From Gordonia prachuapensis (GTDB taxonomy: Bacteria > Actinomycetota > Actinomycetes > Mycobacteriales > Mycobacteriaceae), in NCBI RefSeq assembly GCF_036350515.1, contig NZ_JAZDUE010000021.1, positions 1 through 64,000 of the forward strand: a stretch of 64,000 nucleotides of DNA, written 5' to 3'. The position numbers were made by a program, and so were the translations under genes. Position 1 is the stretch's first letter. Each line of letters starts with the position of its first letter. Shown here piece after piece: positions 23,692-32,410 of the stretch. The notes beneath the pieces were generated by a model that saw only the letters and a program-made list of their open reading frames with translations, had not been told where the DNA came from and did not search any database.

Positions 23692-25245
23692 TCAGCGGCC
23701 GGGCAGGTACTTCAACGCACGCACGGCGTACGGCGTGACCGCACGATAGATGCCCTGCGGAATCCCGGGTGCACGGTCGATCCCGATGAAGCGCTGCTCG
23801 GCGACGGTCTGCGGCTCGGTGTACTTGAGCAGGCCTTCCTCGCCGTGGCGGCGGCCGACACCGGAGATGCCCATGCCGCCCATCGGTGCGGCGGTGGAGC
23901 CCCACGCGGCGGCATAGCCCTCGTTGATGTTGACCGTGCCGGCCCGCAGTTGGTCGGCGACCTCGTTGGCCTCGGCGCTGCTGCCGGCGAAGACGCATGC
24001 GTTGAGTCCGTACTGCGTCTGGTTGGCCAGCTTGATGGCCTCGTCGGTGGAGTCGACCGGGTAGATGGAGACGACCGGCCCGAAGGTCTCGTCGGCGTAG
24101 CAGGTCATCTCGTCGGTGACGTCGGTGAGGACGGTGGGCTCGAAGAAGAACGGTCCGAGGTCGGCGCGTCGTCGCCCACCGGCGACCACTCTCGCACCCT
24201 TGTCGACCGCGTCGCGCACATGGGCATCGGCGGTGTCGACCTGCGCCGCCGATGCGAGCGAGCCCATGTCGGCGGAGAAGTCGTAGGTGGCGTCGAGCGT
24301 CATCGCCGAGACGAAGGCGGCGAACTTCGTGGTGAACTCGTCGGCGATCTCCTTGTCGACGTAGAGCCGTTCGATGGAGATGCACAGCTGACCGGAGTTC
24401 GAATAGCAGGCTCGGGCAGCACCTTCGACGGCCCGGTCGATGTCGGCCTTGGCGGTCACGATCATCGGGTTCTTGCCGCCGAGTTCCGCGGAGAACCCGA
24501 TGAGCCGGCGTCCGGCCTGCTCGGCCAAGGTCGCCCCGGTCGCCGACGACCCGGTGAACATCACGTAGTCGGTGGTGGCGACGATCGCCTGACCGACAAC
24601 ACTTCCCGGTCCCGGGACGACGGCGAACAGGTCGAGCGGGAGCCCAGCCTCATAGAGCAGCTCGGCAACGGCCAACGCGCAGTAGGGCGTCTGGCTGTCG
24701 GGCTTGACGACGACGCCGTTGCCGGCGAGCAACGCGGCGACCGCGTCGGACACGGCCAGGGTGAGCGGGTAGTTCCACGGGCTGATCACGCCGACGACAC
24801 CCTTGGGCTGATACCGCACGCGGACGCTGGTGGCGCCCGGCAGCATGCCCTTGACCTTGCGCTCCGCGAGGGTCTTCGGGCCGGTCGTCGCGTAGTGCCG
24901 CGCCGTGAGCGCGACGTCCATGACCTCTTCCTGCGCGTAGATCCGCGCCTTACCCGTTTCGGCCTGGGCGATGTCCATCAGCTCGGCGGCGTTGCGGTAG
25001 ACGAGGTCGGAGAAGCGGTCGAGCACCTCGGCGCGCTGCTGTGGGGTCTGCTTGGCCCACCCCTCCTGGGCGGTCCGGGCGCGGGCGACCGCGGTCTCGA
25101 GATCGTCGGCGGTGCCGACCGGGATGGTCGCCATCTCGACGCCGCTGAACGCCTCGAGGACGGGACGGGTGGGACGCGCCTCGACGTCGTCGATCGCGAT
25201 GAGGGCGGCGAGCCGCGCGAAGTACTCGGAAGTGGGTTTCGGCAT
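23692..25245 (-). CDS. gabD2: Succinate-semialdehyde dehydrogenase (NADP+), GabD2 type
   Basis: 517-residue aldehyde dehydrogenase. The catalytic Glu is in FSAELGGKNPMIV and the catalytic Cys in YSNSGQLCISIERLYVD. VGVISPWNYPLTLAVSDAVAALLAGN is the cofactor-binding region. The SIERLYVD block after the catalytic Cys and the overall length match the actinobacterial GabD2 group, which oxidises succinic semialdehyde to succinate. ATG at 25245, eight bases after the rraA-type gene's stop; a longer read-through into that gene was rejected. The pair could channel C4 or keto-acid intermediates into the TCA cycle, which is inference. Confidence 0.87.
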   Translation of the reverse strand: MPKPTSEYFARLAALIAIDDVEARPTRPVLEAFSGVEMATIPVGTADDLETAVARARTAQEGWAKQTPQQRAEVLDRFSDLVYRNAAELMDIAQAETGKARIYAQEEVMDVALTARHYATTGPKTLAERKVKGMLPGATSVRVRYQPKGVVGVISPWNYPLTLAVSDAVAALLAGNGVVVKPDSQTPYCALAVAELLYEAGLPLDLFAVVPGPGSVVGQAIVATTDYVMFTGSSATGATLAEQAGRRLIGFSAELGGKNPMIVTAKADIDRAVEGAARACYSNSGQLCISIERLYVDKEIADEFTTKFAAFVSAMTLDATYDFSADMGSLASAAQVDTADAHVRDAVDKGARVVAGGRRRADLGPFFFEPTVLTDVTDEMTCYADETFGPVVSIYPVDSTDEAIKLANQTQYGLNACVFAGSSAEANEVADQLRAGTVNINEGYAAAWGSTAAPMGGMGISGVGRRHGEEGLLKYTEPQTVAEQRFIGIDRAPGIPQGIYRAVTPYAVRALKYLPGR

Positions 25246-25253
25246 GGTGGTCC

Positions 25254-25787
25254 TCAGCTCTCGGCAGCGGCGGCGTCGGAAGCGGCGGTGTCGGGCTCTG
25301 CTTCTGATTCCGTGACGATCACGATGCCGTCGTCGTCGGAGTAGACGAGGTCGCCGGGGTGGAACGTCTCGCCGCCGATGGTCAGCGCGATGTCGCGCTC
25401 TCCGACGCCGGTCTTGGTGGACTTGCGCGGGTTGGTGCCCAGGGCCTTGACACCGAGCTCCATCTCCCCGATCGCCTTCGCGTCGCGGATGGCGCCGTTG
25501 ACGATGATCCCGACCCAGCCGTTGGACCGGCCGAGTTCGGCGATGAGGTCGCCGACCAGGGCCGTGTGCACCGATTCCGCGCCGTCGACCACGAGCACGC
25601 CACCGGGGTTGGATTCGCCCAGGATCGACTTGAGCAGGGCGTTGTCCTGGAAGCATTTGACGGTGGTCACGCGGCCCACGAACTCGCGGTTCCCGCCGTA
25701 CTGGGTGAACTGGGTGTCGCAGCTGCGGACGAGGTCGCCGATCTCGTCGACGAGGTCGGCGGTCGGCGTGAAGGTCGGATCGCTCAT
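25254..25787 (-). CDS. rraA: RraA family protein (RNase E inhibitor-like / HMG aldolase-like)
   Basis: 177 residues with the RraA fold signatures: FTQYGGNREFVGRVTTVKCFQDNALLK, GGVLVVDGAESVHTALVGDLIAELG, GWVGIIVNGAIRDAKAIGEM and LGTNPRKSTKTGVGERDI. The GDLIAELG and R-D pair match the metal/substrate site of 4-hydroxy-4-methyl-2-oxoglutarate aldolases. RraA in E. coli inhibits RNase E. Actinobacterial members are usually annotated RraA although the aldolase activity is better supported for the family, and sequence alone cannot separate the two. The Ala/Ser/Glu tail is variable. First gene of the pair with gabD2. Confidence 0.87.
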   Translation of the reverse strand: MSDPTFTPTADLVDEIGDLVRSCDTQFTQYGGNREFVGRVTTVKCFQDNALLKSILGESNPGGVLVVDGAESVHTALVGDLIAELGRSNGWVGIIVNGAIRDAKAIGEMELGVKALGTNPRKSTKTGVGERDIALTIGGETFHPGDLVYSDDDGIVIVTESEAEPDTAASDAAAAES

Positions 25788-25861
25788 GCGCCCAGTCTAG
25801 GCAGTGGCCGTTTAGGTGTGACGGCGAGCCACACTTATCCGCTTTCGAGGGCTGGTACCCA

Positions 25862-26752
25862 CTACCCGACCGCCAGCGCGTCGATGGCAACCGCCACCTC
25901 GTCGGGCCGCTGCGACACCACGAAGTGCCGTGCCCGCGGGATGACGTCGACGTCGGCTCCCAGCAGCGCGGCGTACCGCCGCTGCTTCCATTCCCAGAAC
26001 TGCCGCCACCCCGGTGTCCGTGGGGCGGCCACGATCACCCGGCTCGGCACCGCCGGAAGCGGATTTGTGTGCCGCAGCCGGCGCAGCGTGCGGTCCATCG
26101 CGCCGAACATGGCGTTCTCGGCCACCAGCGCCGCCAGGAACGGCGCCCGCCCGAACAGCTGACCGACCCACCTGTGATGGTCGGCGGTGAAGCCCTCGGG
26201 AGGAGGCGGAACCACCAGCCGCCAGACCCGCTCCCGCGGCCATCTGTCGACACCCAGCCACACGCAGATCGCCTGCGCGTGGTCGGACAACCACCTCGCC
26301 GCCCACACCGACCATGCCCGCGGCACCAGATGCACCGGGGTCATCGAGAACGAGCCGTCGATCACGACGAGTGCAGCCGTGCGATCCGGATGGACCCGGC
26401 CGAAGGCCTCGACGTACAGCGACGCCAGCGAGTGCCCGACCACGGCCGCGGGGGTCTGCACCCCGGCGGTGTCGAGCACCGCGGCCATCCGGTCGACCTC
26501 ACCGAGCAGGGTCGGATGTTCGCCGCGACCGGGCGGATCGGACAGTCCGTAGCCCGGGCGGTCATAGCGGATCACCCGCCACCCGCCGGCCGCCAACCGC
26601 GAGGCCAGCGGATCGAGATCCCACCAACTGCTGCCCAGTGCAGCCATCAGCAACAATGGCGGGCCTGCTCCCTCGTCCACCACATGCAGGCGGCGTCCGC
26701 CGACGGTGGTGAGGACTCCCGGCGGCCCGTCGATCCCCTGTCCGGGCGTCAC
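25862..26752 (-). CDS. Alpha/beta hydrolase
   Basis: About 296 residues. LHVVDEGAGPPLLLMAALGSSWWDLDPLA, RVIRYDRPGYGLSDPP and the nucleophile elbow AAVVGHSLASLYVEAF (catalytic Ser in GHSLA) mark the alpha/beta hydrolase fold. The His near the end is in IPRARHFVVSQRPDEVA. The sequence runs as a single polypeptide from a GTG at 26752, five bases after the lysX stop; upstream in-frame reading would overlap lysX. Substrate unknown. Co-transcription with lysX is likely, but a functional tie to phospholipid modification is only a suggestion. Confidence 0.78.
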   Translation of the reverse strand: MTPGQGIDGPPGVLTTVGGRRLHVVDEGAGPPLLLMAALGSSWWDLDPLASRLAAGGWRVIRYDRPGYGLSDPPGRGEHPTLLGEVDRMAAVLDTAGVQTPAAVVGHSLASLYVEAFGRVHPDRTAALVVIDGSFSMTPVHLVPRAWSVWAARWLSDHAQAICVWLGVDRWPRERVWRLVVPPPPEGFTADHHRWVGQLFGRAPFLAALVAENAMFGAMDRTLRRLRHTNPLPAVPSRVIVAAPRTPGWRQFWEWKQRRYAALLGADVDVIPRARHFVVSQRPDEVAVAIDALAVG

Positions 26753-26757
26753 CGGGC

Positions 26758-29700
26758 TCAGAAGCCCTGCGGCTTGGCCAGCGGGAACGCCAACGACTCC
26801 CGGATCGACTGCCCGGTGATCAGCATGACGACCCGGTCGACGCCCACGCCGAGACCGCCGGTCGGGGGCATCGCGTACTCGAGGGCCTGCAGGAAGTCCT
26901 CGTCGAGTTCCATCGCCTCTGGGTCGCCACCCGCCGCGAGAACCGACTGTGCGGTCAATCGCCGGCGCTGTTCGACGGGGTCGGTCAGTTCGGTGTACGC
27001 GGTTCCGAGCTCCACACCCCACGCGACCAGATCCCACCGTTCGGCGACGCCGGGGATGGACCGGTGTGCACGCGTCAGCGGCGACGTCGAGGTGGGGAAG
27101 TTCGTGTAGAAGGTGGGGAACGTGGTCCGGTCCTCGCCGAGGTGTTCGTACAGTTCGAGCACCACCTGGCCGGCATCCCAGTCGGGCCGGTGCGCGATCT
27201 CGAGCCGGTCACAGATCGCCCGCAACGTCTCGACCGGGGTCTCGGGCGTGATCTCCTCGCCGGCCCCCTCCGACACCACCTCGTGCACCGTCTTGACCGG
27301 CCACTCCCCCGAGATGTCCACGCGCTCTTCGTTTCCGTCGTCGTCGGTGCGGACGATGACGGGAGCACCGTAGGCTGCGGTGGCGGCGTGCTGGATCATC
27401 TCGCGGGTGAGGTCGAGCATCTTCAGGTAATCACTGTGCGCCTCATAGGCTTCCAGACTGGTGAACTCAGGGTTGTGGCTGAAGTCGACACCTTCGTTGC
27501 GGAAGTTGCGGCCGATCTCGAACACCTTCTCCACGCCGCCGACGCAGAGCCGCTTGAGGTAGAGCTCAGGCGCGATCCGCAGATACAGATCGAGATCGTA
27601 TGCGTTGATGTGGGTCTGGAACGGGGTGGCGTTGGCGCCGCCGTGGATCTGCTGCAGGATCGGGGTCTCCACCTCGAGGTAGCCACGGTCGGACAGGAAG
27701 TCCCGCAACGACTTCACCACCAGGCTGCGGGTGGCCAGCAGATCGCGCGTGCGGGCGTTGACGGCGAGGTCGACGTACCGTTGCCGGACGCGCGCCTCCG
27801 GGTCGGTGAGGCCACTCCACTTGTCCGGCAACGGCCGCAGGCATTTTCCGTTGAATCGCCAGGCGTCGATGAGGATCGACAACTCACCCGACCGGCTTCG
27901 TCCGACCACGCCACGCGCCTCGATCAGATCCCCGAGGTCGACGTCGGCGCCGAAGTCGGGGGTGCCGGGGATCACCCGGGCTTCCTCGACGAGCATCTGG
28001 ACCTCGCCGGACCAGTCGTGGACGTCGGCGAACGCCACCTTGCCGAAGTCACGCAGCCGGGTCACGCGCCCGGCGATCGTCACCGTCGTCCCCTCCGGCG
28101 ACGCCACCGCCTGCGCGATCGTGTGCGTCGGCGGATCGGCGGGCGGATAGGGGTCGAAGCCCTCGGCGACGAGATGTTCCATCTTGGCCACCCGCACGCG
28201 TACCTGCTCGGGACGGTGCACGACGACCTCGGTGCCCTCCGCCTCCTCGTCGAACTCCGCGATCAACGCATCGACGTCCACTCCGGCGGGGATCGCGGGC
28301 CGGCCCTGCGTGTACTGCTGTGCGCGGCCGACTCGCGGCAGCCGCACGAATCCCTCGGTGACGATGGCCGCCAGACCCACCCGGGCGATCATGCGGTTGT
28401 CCTCGAAACACAGGTAGCGGGGTTGCCAGTCCGGCCGGTATTTGGCGTTCGACTTGTATAGCGACTCCATCTGGAAGAACCGCGACCCGAACATGAGGAC
28501 CGAGTACGTCGCTCGCATGACCGGTCCGGCACCGATGTCGGCGCCGTGCTCGAAGAACGCCCGGAACGCCGCGAAGTTGAGGGAGATCTCGGTGACGCCG
28601 AACTGTTCGGAGTTGCGGGCCAGTTCGGTCACCATCGTCTCGACGACCCCGTTGACCGCGGCGCGGTCACGGCGCATCACGTCCAGGGACACGCCGGTCC
28701 GGCCCCAGGGGACGAACGACAGCATGCCGACGACCTTCTCGTTCTCCGTGCCCAGATTCTCGACGGCCTCCACGAGTAGGCAGTTGCCGTCGAGCGGATC
28801 ACCGAGCCGACCCAGCGCCATGGCGAAACCACGCTCCTCGTCGGTGTCGCGCCACGAGTCGGCGCGGGCGATCATCTCGGCCATCTCCGATGGCTTCCCG
28901 TCGATCGAGCTTGTCGAGATCTCCGAGTGCCGTCGGATGCGCACATCGACCCCCGCACGCCGGGTGCGGGTGACGGCCTGCCGGACCCCGCGCATCGCCG
29001 GACCGGACAGGCTGAAGTTGCGGGTCGGGATGATGGCCTCGTCGCCGATGTTGAGTGAACCGAACCCGGCGGCGTCATAGGCGGCGGCACCGCGGCTACT
29101 GGGGCCCATCGCGGCCGGATGCCACCCGTAGCGTTCGCACAGCGTGAGGAATTCGGCGATCGCGTCATCCCAGGATTCCGGGTCGCCGATGGGGTCACCG
29201 CCCGCCATGCCGACACCGACCTCGACCCGGTAGGTGACCGCGGCGCGGCCGTCCGGGGAGAACACCACGGCCTTGTCGCGCCGGGTGGAGAAGTAGGCCA
29301 ACGAGTCGTCGTCGTTGAACCGGGTGATGAGCGCGCGGATGAGCCGCTCGTCGTCGGCGGTGATCAACGACTTCAACCGGACCGACCGGAACAGGACCAT
29401 CGCCGCGGCGATCAGCGCCAGCGCCCCGAAGAGTCCCAGCAGTCCGTTCACCGGCGCGAGTGCGTGGCGGCCGTCGAACGCCGCCTCGGAATCGACCGAG
29501 CCGAACGCCGCGACCCGGTTGATCGCATAAGGCAGACGATCGCTGCGGGTGAGGGTGTGCGGGAACAGCCAGACCAGTGCCCAGCCCAGCAGGGAGCTGA
29601 CGACGAGTCCGGCGATCAGGACGCCGAACGCTCGCAACAGCGCCCCCTTGCGAACCCGGGTGTGGAACTGCCGGTAGGTGAGGATCAGGTAGGCCAGCGC

Positions 29701-30177
29701 CAGGAGTTGGATCGTGATGCCGATCCACAGGTTGATCCGGTCGTTGCTGGTCACCGCCAGGTCGTCGGCGAGCGCCGGCACCAGGTACAGAGCGTTGCTC
29801 AGCACGAACAGCGTGAGGTAGATGACGCAGATCCACCAGGCGATCCGTTTGCGCATCGACATCGCGAACGCGATCAGCGCCAGCACGAACGCCCACGCGA
29901 AGCTGGTGTCGGGGAGGGTGACGATGAAGGTGTCGATGTAGTCGCGCGGGACGTGGATCAGATGGCGGAAGAACGGGAACAGACTCGACAGCAGGGAGAT
30001 CGTCGCCATGACTCCGAGGACGGTCCCGGCGACCCGGGGAGCGGCCCGCCCGAATCCCCGCGGTGCACGGATGCGGTCGAGGAGGTCACGGGAACGCCGG
30101 GATGCGGCCGACGGCGTCCGCTCAGGGGTGACCGCGTCGTCGTCGAGGCCCGGGGTCCGCGTGATGTCCAACGTCAT
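26758..30177 (-). CDS. lysX: LysX: lysyl-phosphatidylglycerol synthase fused to lysyl-tRNA synthetase
   Basis: 1139 residues. The N-terminal 260 residues carry about seven membrane helices (VLGVMATISLLSSLFPFF onward). A cytosolic DUF2156 transferase domain spans about 280-620 (YFSTRRDKAVVFSPDGRAAV, LNFAAFRAFFEHG). The C-terminal LysRS part has an OB-fold (VTIAGRVTRLRDFGKVAFADVHD) and class II motifs (FRNEGVDFSHNPEFTSLEAY; GLGVGVDRVVMLITG). The protein charges tRNA-Lys and transfers lysine to phosphatidylglycerol, lowering surface charge; in M. tuberculosis LysX gives resistance to cationic peptides. Start ATG at 30177, divergent from the S4 protein. Confidence 0.95.
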   Translation of the reverse strand: MTLDITRTPGLDDDAVTPERTPSAASRRSRDLLDRIRAPRGFGRAAPRVAGTVLGVMATISLLSSLFPFFRHLIHVPRDYIDTFIVTLPDTSFAWAFVLALIAFAMSMRKRIAWWICVIYLTLFVLSNALYLVPALADDLAVTSNDRINLWIGITIQLLALAYLILTYRQFHTRVRKGALLRAFGVLIAGLVVSSLLGWALVWLFPHTLTRSDRLPYAINRVAAFGSVDSEAAFDGRHALAPVNGLLGLFGALALIAAAMVLFRSVRLKSLITADDERLIRALITRFNDDDSLAYFSTRRDKAVVFSPDGRAAVTYRVEVGVGMAGGDPIGDPESWDDAIAEFLTLCERYGWHPAAMGPSSRGAAAYDAAGFGSLNIGDEAIIPTRNFSLSGPAMRGVRQAVTRTRRAGVDVRIRRHSEISTSSIDGKPSEMAEMIARADSWRDTDEERGFAMALGRLGDPLDGNCLLVEAVENLGTENEKVVGMLSFVPWGRTGVSLDVMRRDRAAVNGVVETMVTELARNSEQFGVTEISLNFAAFRAFFEHGADIGAGPVMRATYSVLMFGSRFFQMESLYKSNAKYRPDWQPRYLCFEDNRMIARVGLAAIVTEGFVRLPRVGRAQQYTQGRPAIPAGVDVDALIAEFDEEAEGTEVVVHRPEQVRVRVAKMEHLVAEGFDPYPPADPPTHTIAQAVASPEGTTVTIAGRVTRLRDFGKVAFADVHDWSGEVQMLVEEARVIPGTPDFGADVDLGDLIEARGVVGRSRSGELSILIDAWRFNGKCLRPLPDKWSGLTDPEARVRQRYVDLAVNARTRDLLATRSLVVKSLRDFLSDRGYLEVETPILQQIHGGANATPFQTHINAYDLDLYLRIAPELYLKRLCVGGVEKVFEIGRNFRNEGVDFSHNPEFTSLEAYEAHSDYLKMLDLTREMIQHAATAAYGAPVIVRTDDDGNEERVDISGEWPVKTVHEVVSEGAGEEITPETPVETLRAICDRLEIAHRPDWDAGQVVLELYEHLGEDRTTFPTFYTNFPTSTSPLTRAHRSIPGVAERWDLVAWGVELGTAYTELTDPVEQRRRLTAQSVLAAGGDPEAMELDEDFLQALEYAMPPTGGLGVGVDRVVMLITGQSIRESLAFPLAKPQGF

Positions 30178-30235
30178 GGCTAAACGTTAAGGTCCGCGCT
30201 CGCCGAATCTGCGTTGGTTGGGCAAGATGTGAGCA

Positions 30236-30463
30236 ATGGACGGCACGGACATCGATGATGTGCCCATTCGCGACGACTCGATCCGGCTCGGTCAGTTCTT
30301 GAAGCTGGCGAATCTCATCGACTCGGGCGCCGAGGCCAAGAGTGTGATCGCCGACGGCCTCGTGTCCGTCAACGGGGACGTGGAGACGCGGCGTGGTCGG
30401 CAGCTGGTGTCGGGAGACGTGGTGGAGATCGGCGGTCAGGCCGCTCGGGTCGCCACCGAATGA
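30236..30463 (+). CDS. Small S4 RNA-binding domain protein (YbcJ-like)
   Basis: 75 residues, almost entirely one S4 domain: IRLGQFLKLANLIDSGAEAKSVIADGLVSVNGDVETRRGRQLVSGDVVEI. YbcJ-type proteins bind structured RNA, probably rRNA or tRNA, but their cellular role is unsettled. Start ATG at 30236. The gene is 58 bp from divergent lysX and shares its promoter region. The stop is followed by a 416-bp stretch without a clear gene. Confidence 0.85.
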   Translation: MDGTDIDDVPIRDDSIRLGQFLKLANLIDSGAEAKSVIADGLVSVNGDVETRRGRQLVSGDVVEIGGQAARVATE

Positions 30464-30879
30464 GCCCTGATCGTCGGATCAGTTCAGGATTGCAGCCGCC
30501 GCAACTCGGCGGGCGTCACGAGGCGTTCCGCCTCGGCAGGGAACATCCGCGCGGGTCGCGCTCGACCGAAGCGCACGGTGATCGAACTCAGCATCGAGTT
30601 GCGGCGTGGACCGGAGGATGAATTGGACAACCTCATGACCAATCACTTCCCTGAATTGCTACCTCGGACTCGATCTTTGGCTTACTGTAGTCGGTTCGCC
30701 GATTCGGTACCAAGCGATATAGCGCGTTCAACAGACGTTGTCTGCGCCACACTCGGCCGGATCGACGACTACGACCAGGTAGTGCCAGTCATGTGTGTAC
30801 ATCGATGATCTCATCGTCATCGTTACGGATTCGGTAGCGACATGCCCCGATTTGTGATGGGACACACAGAGCGGACGGG
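30464..30879. other. 416-bp gap with lower GC; possible gene remnant
   Basis: No convincing complete gene. A minus-strand frame 30594-30484 encodes 36 residues ending RLVTPAELRRLQS, with coding-like composition, as if it were the C-terminus of a degraded gene. A plus-strand frame 30578-30808 (76 residues) overlaps it and has no recognisable features. From about 30640 to 30860 the sequence is clearly more AT-rich than the neighbourhood. This may be the scar of a deleted or decayed gene. Confidence 0.35.
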
Positions 30880-31572
30880 TCAGATGGTCATGGCGTCGCG
30901 GACCGTGGCTTCTGCCGAATCCCCGCCCTCGCCGGACGATGTGACACGGCCGCTCTCGAGGACGTAATAGCGCTGGGCGGCCTGCAGCGCGAAACCGATG
31001 TGCTGCTCCACCAGGAGCACTCCGAGACCGCCGCGCGAGGTCAGTTCGGTGATCGTGTTCTCGATCTCGGCGACCACCGACGGCTGGATGCCCTCGGTCG
31101 GCTCGTCGAGAATCAGCATCCGCGGCTCGGTGATCAGCGCCCGGGCAATCGCCAGCTGCTGCCGCTGACCGCCCGACAGCAGACCGGCGCGACGGTCGAG
31201 CAGGTCTTTCAGCCCCGGGAAGAGATCGAGCATCTCGTCGATCAGCGCCTTGCCTCGTTTCCGGCCGTCCGCGACGACCTGGAGGTTCTCCGCGGTCGTC
31301 AGGTGGCCGAAGCTCTGTTGCCCTTGCGGCACGTAGGCGAGGCCGCGTTTGACGCGCGCGCTCGGGCGCATCCCGGTGATGTCGACACCGTCGAAGGTGA
31401 TGGTTCCCTTCGTCGTCTTCACCAGCCCGACGGCGGCCCGGAGCAGGGTGGTCTTGCCTGCGCCGTTGTGTCCCATCACCGCGGCCACGCCGTCGGCCGG
31501 CACCTCGAGGTCCACCCCGTGCACCACCTCGGTGCGTCCATAGCCGGCATGCACGCCTGCCATCTCCAGCAT
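30880..31572 (-). CDS. urtE: Urea ABC transporter ATPase UrtE
   Basis: 230-residue ATPase of the branched-chain amino acid (LivF) type. Walker A is VMGHNGAGKTTLLRAAVG, the signature LSGGQRQQLAIARAL, Walker B RMLILDEPTEGIQPSVV, with the H-loop in VLLVEQHIGFA. EGIQPSVV after the Walker B is characteristic of UrtE. It is the last gene of urtABCDE, four bases after the urtD stop. Together with UrtD it powers UrtBC. The operon carries out high-affinity urea uptake, normally induced by nitrogen limitation. Confidence 0.93.
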   Translation of the reverse strand: MLEMAGVHAGYGRTEVVHGVDLEVPADGVAAVMGHNGAGKTTLLRAAVGLVKTTKGTITFDGVDITGMRPSARVKRGLAYVPQGQQSFGHLTTAENLQVVADGRKRGKALIDEMLDLFPGLKDLLDRRAGLLSGGQRQQLAIARALITEPRMLILDEPTEGIQPSVVAEIENTITELTSRGGLGVLLVEQHIGFALQAAQRYYVLESGRVTSSGEGGDSAEATVRDAMTI

Positions 31573-31576
31573 CGCG

Positions 31577-32410
31577 TCACTCCCCGTCTCGCGCCGGGTC
31601 CGCAGACCCTGCCGTCTCGTGGTCCATGTCGGCGGCGGCCGTCGTGCCCAGGTACACCTCTTGGACCTTCGGGTTCGCCTGCACCTCGGCGACCGTGCCC
31701 TCGGCGAGGACCTTCCCCCGCGCCAGCACCGTCACCGACGTGGCGTAGGACCGCATGAAGTCCATGTCGTGTTCGACGACGACGACCGTCCGGGCGGCAC
31801 CGATCCGCCGCAGCAGCGCACCGGTCTCCTCGCGTTCCTCGTGGCTCATCCCGGCCACCGGTTCGTCCAGCAGCAGCACCGACGCGTCCTGTACCAGCAA
31901 CATGCCGATCTCGAGCCACTGCTTCTGGCCGTGCGCCAGCACCCCGGCCGGCCGGTCGCGCAGGTCCGCGAGGCCGATGGTCTCCAGCGCCTCCTCGATG
32001 GCCTCGGGGACGGCGGCGGGACGGCGGCGCAGCATCGTCCACATCGAGCGCCCGGCCCCGGCCGCGATGTCGAGGTTCTGCAGCACGGTGAGTTCCTCGA
32101 ACACACTGGCGGTCTGGAACGTCCGGCCGACGCCCTGCCGGGCGATCTGGTGCACCTTCTTGCCGAGGAGTTCGGTACCCGACTTCTGCACCGAGCCGGT
32201 GGCGGGCACCAGGCCGGTGATGGCGTCGATGATGGTCGTCTTGCCCGCACCGTTGGGTCCGATGAGGAAGCGGAGATCGCCCTGCAGCAGGGTGAGGTCG
32301 ACGTCGGAGACCGCCTTGAAGCCGTCGAACTCCACCGACAGCCCGCGCACCTCCAGATAGTCGCTGGACATTCCCGCTTTGCCGGCGGCGGGCGATTGCA
32401 CCTGGGTCAT
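31577..32410 (-). CDS. urtD: Urea ABC transporter ATPase UrtD
   Basis: 277 residues, LivG type. Walker A FLIGPNGAGKTTIIDAITGL, the UrtD-specific GRTFQTASVFEELTVLQNL, the degenerate signature region LAHGQKQWLEIGMLL in place of LSGGQ, and Walker B VLLLDEPVAGMSHEE. The AHGQKQWLEI form is normal for UrtD. ATG at 32410 overlaps the urtC stop as ATGA. It partners UrtE, energising the UrtB/UrtC permease. Confidence 0.93.
   Translation of the reverse strand: MTQVQSPAAGKAGMSSDYLEVRGLSVEFDGFKAVSDVDLTLLQGDLRFLIGPNGAGKTTIIDAITGLVPATGSVQKSGTELLGKKVHQIARQGVGRTFQTASVFEELTVLQNLDIAAGAGRSMWTMLRRRPAAVPEAIEEALETIGLADLRDRPAGVLAHGQKQWLEIGMLLVQDASVLLLDEPVAGMSHEEREETGALLRRIGAARTVVVVEHDMDFMRSYATSVTVLARGKVLAEGTVAEVQANPKVQEVYLGTTAAADMDHETAGSADPARDGE

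Noticed and set aside
25254..25890. N-terminal extension of GabD2 through the rraA gene
   Set aside because: That frame is out of phase with rraA and has no aldehyde-dehydrogenase homology; GabD2 starts at 25245.
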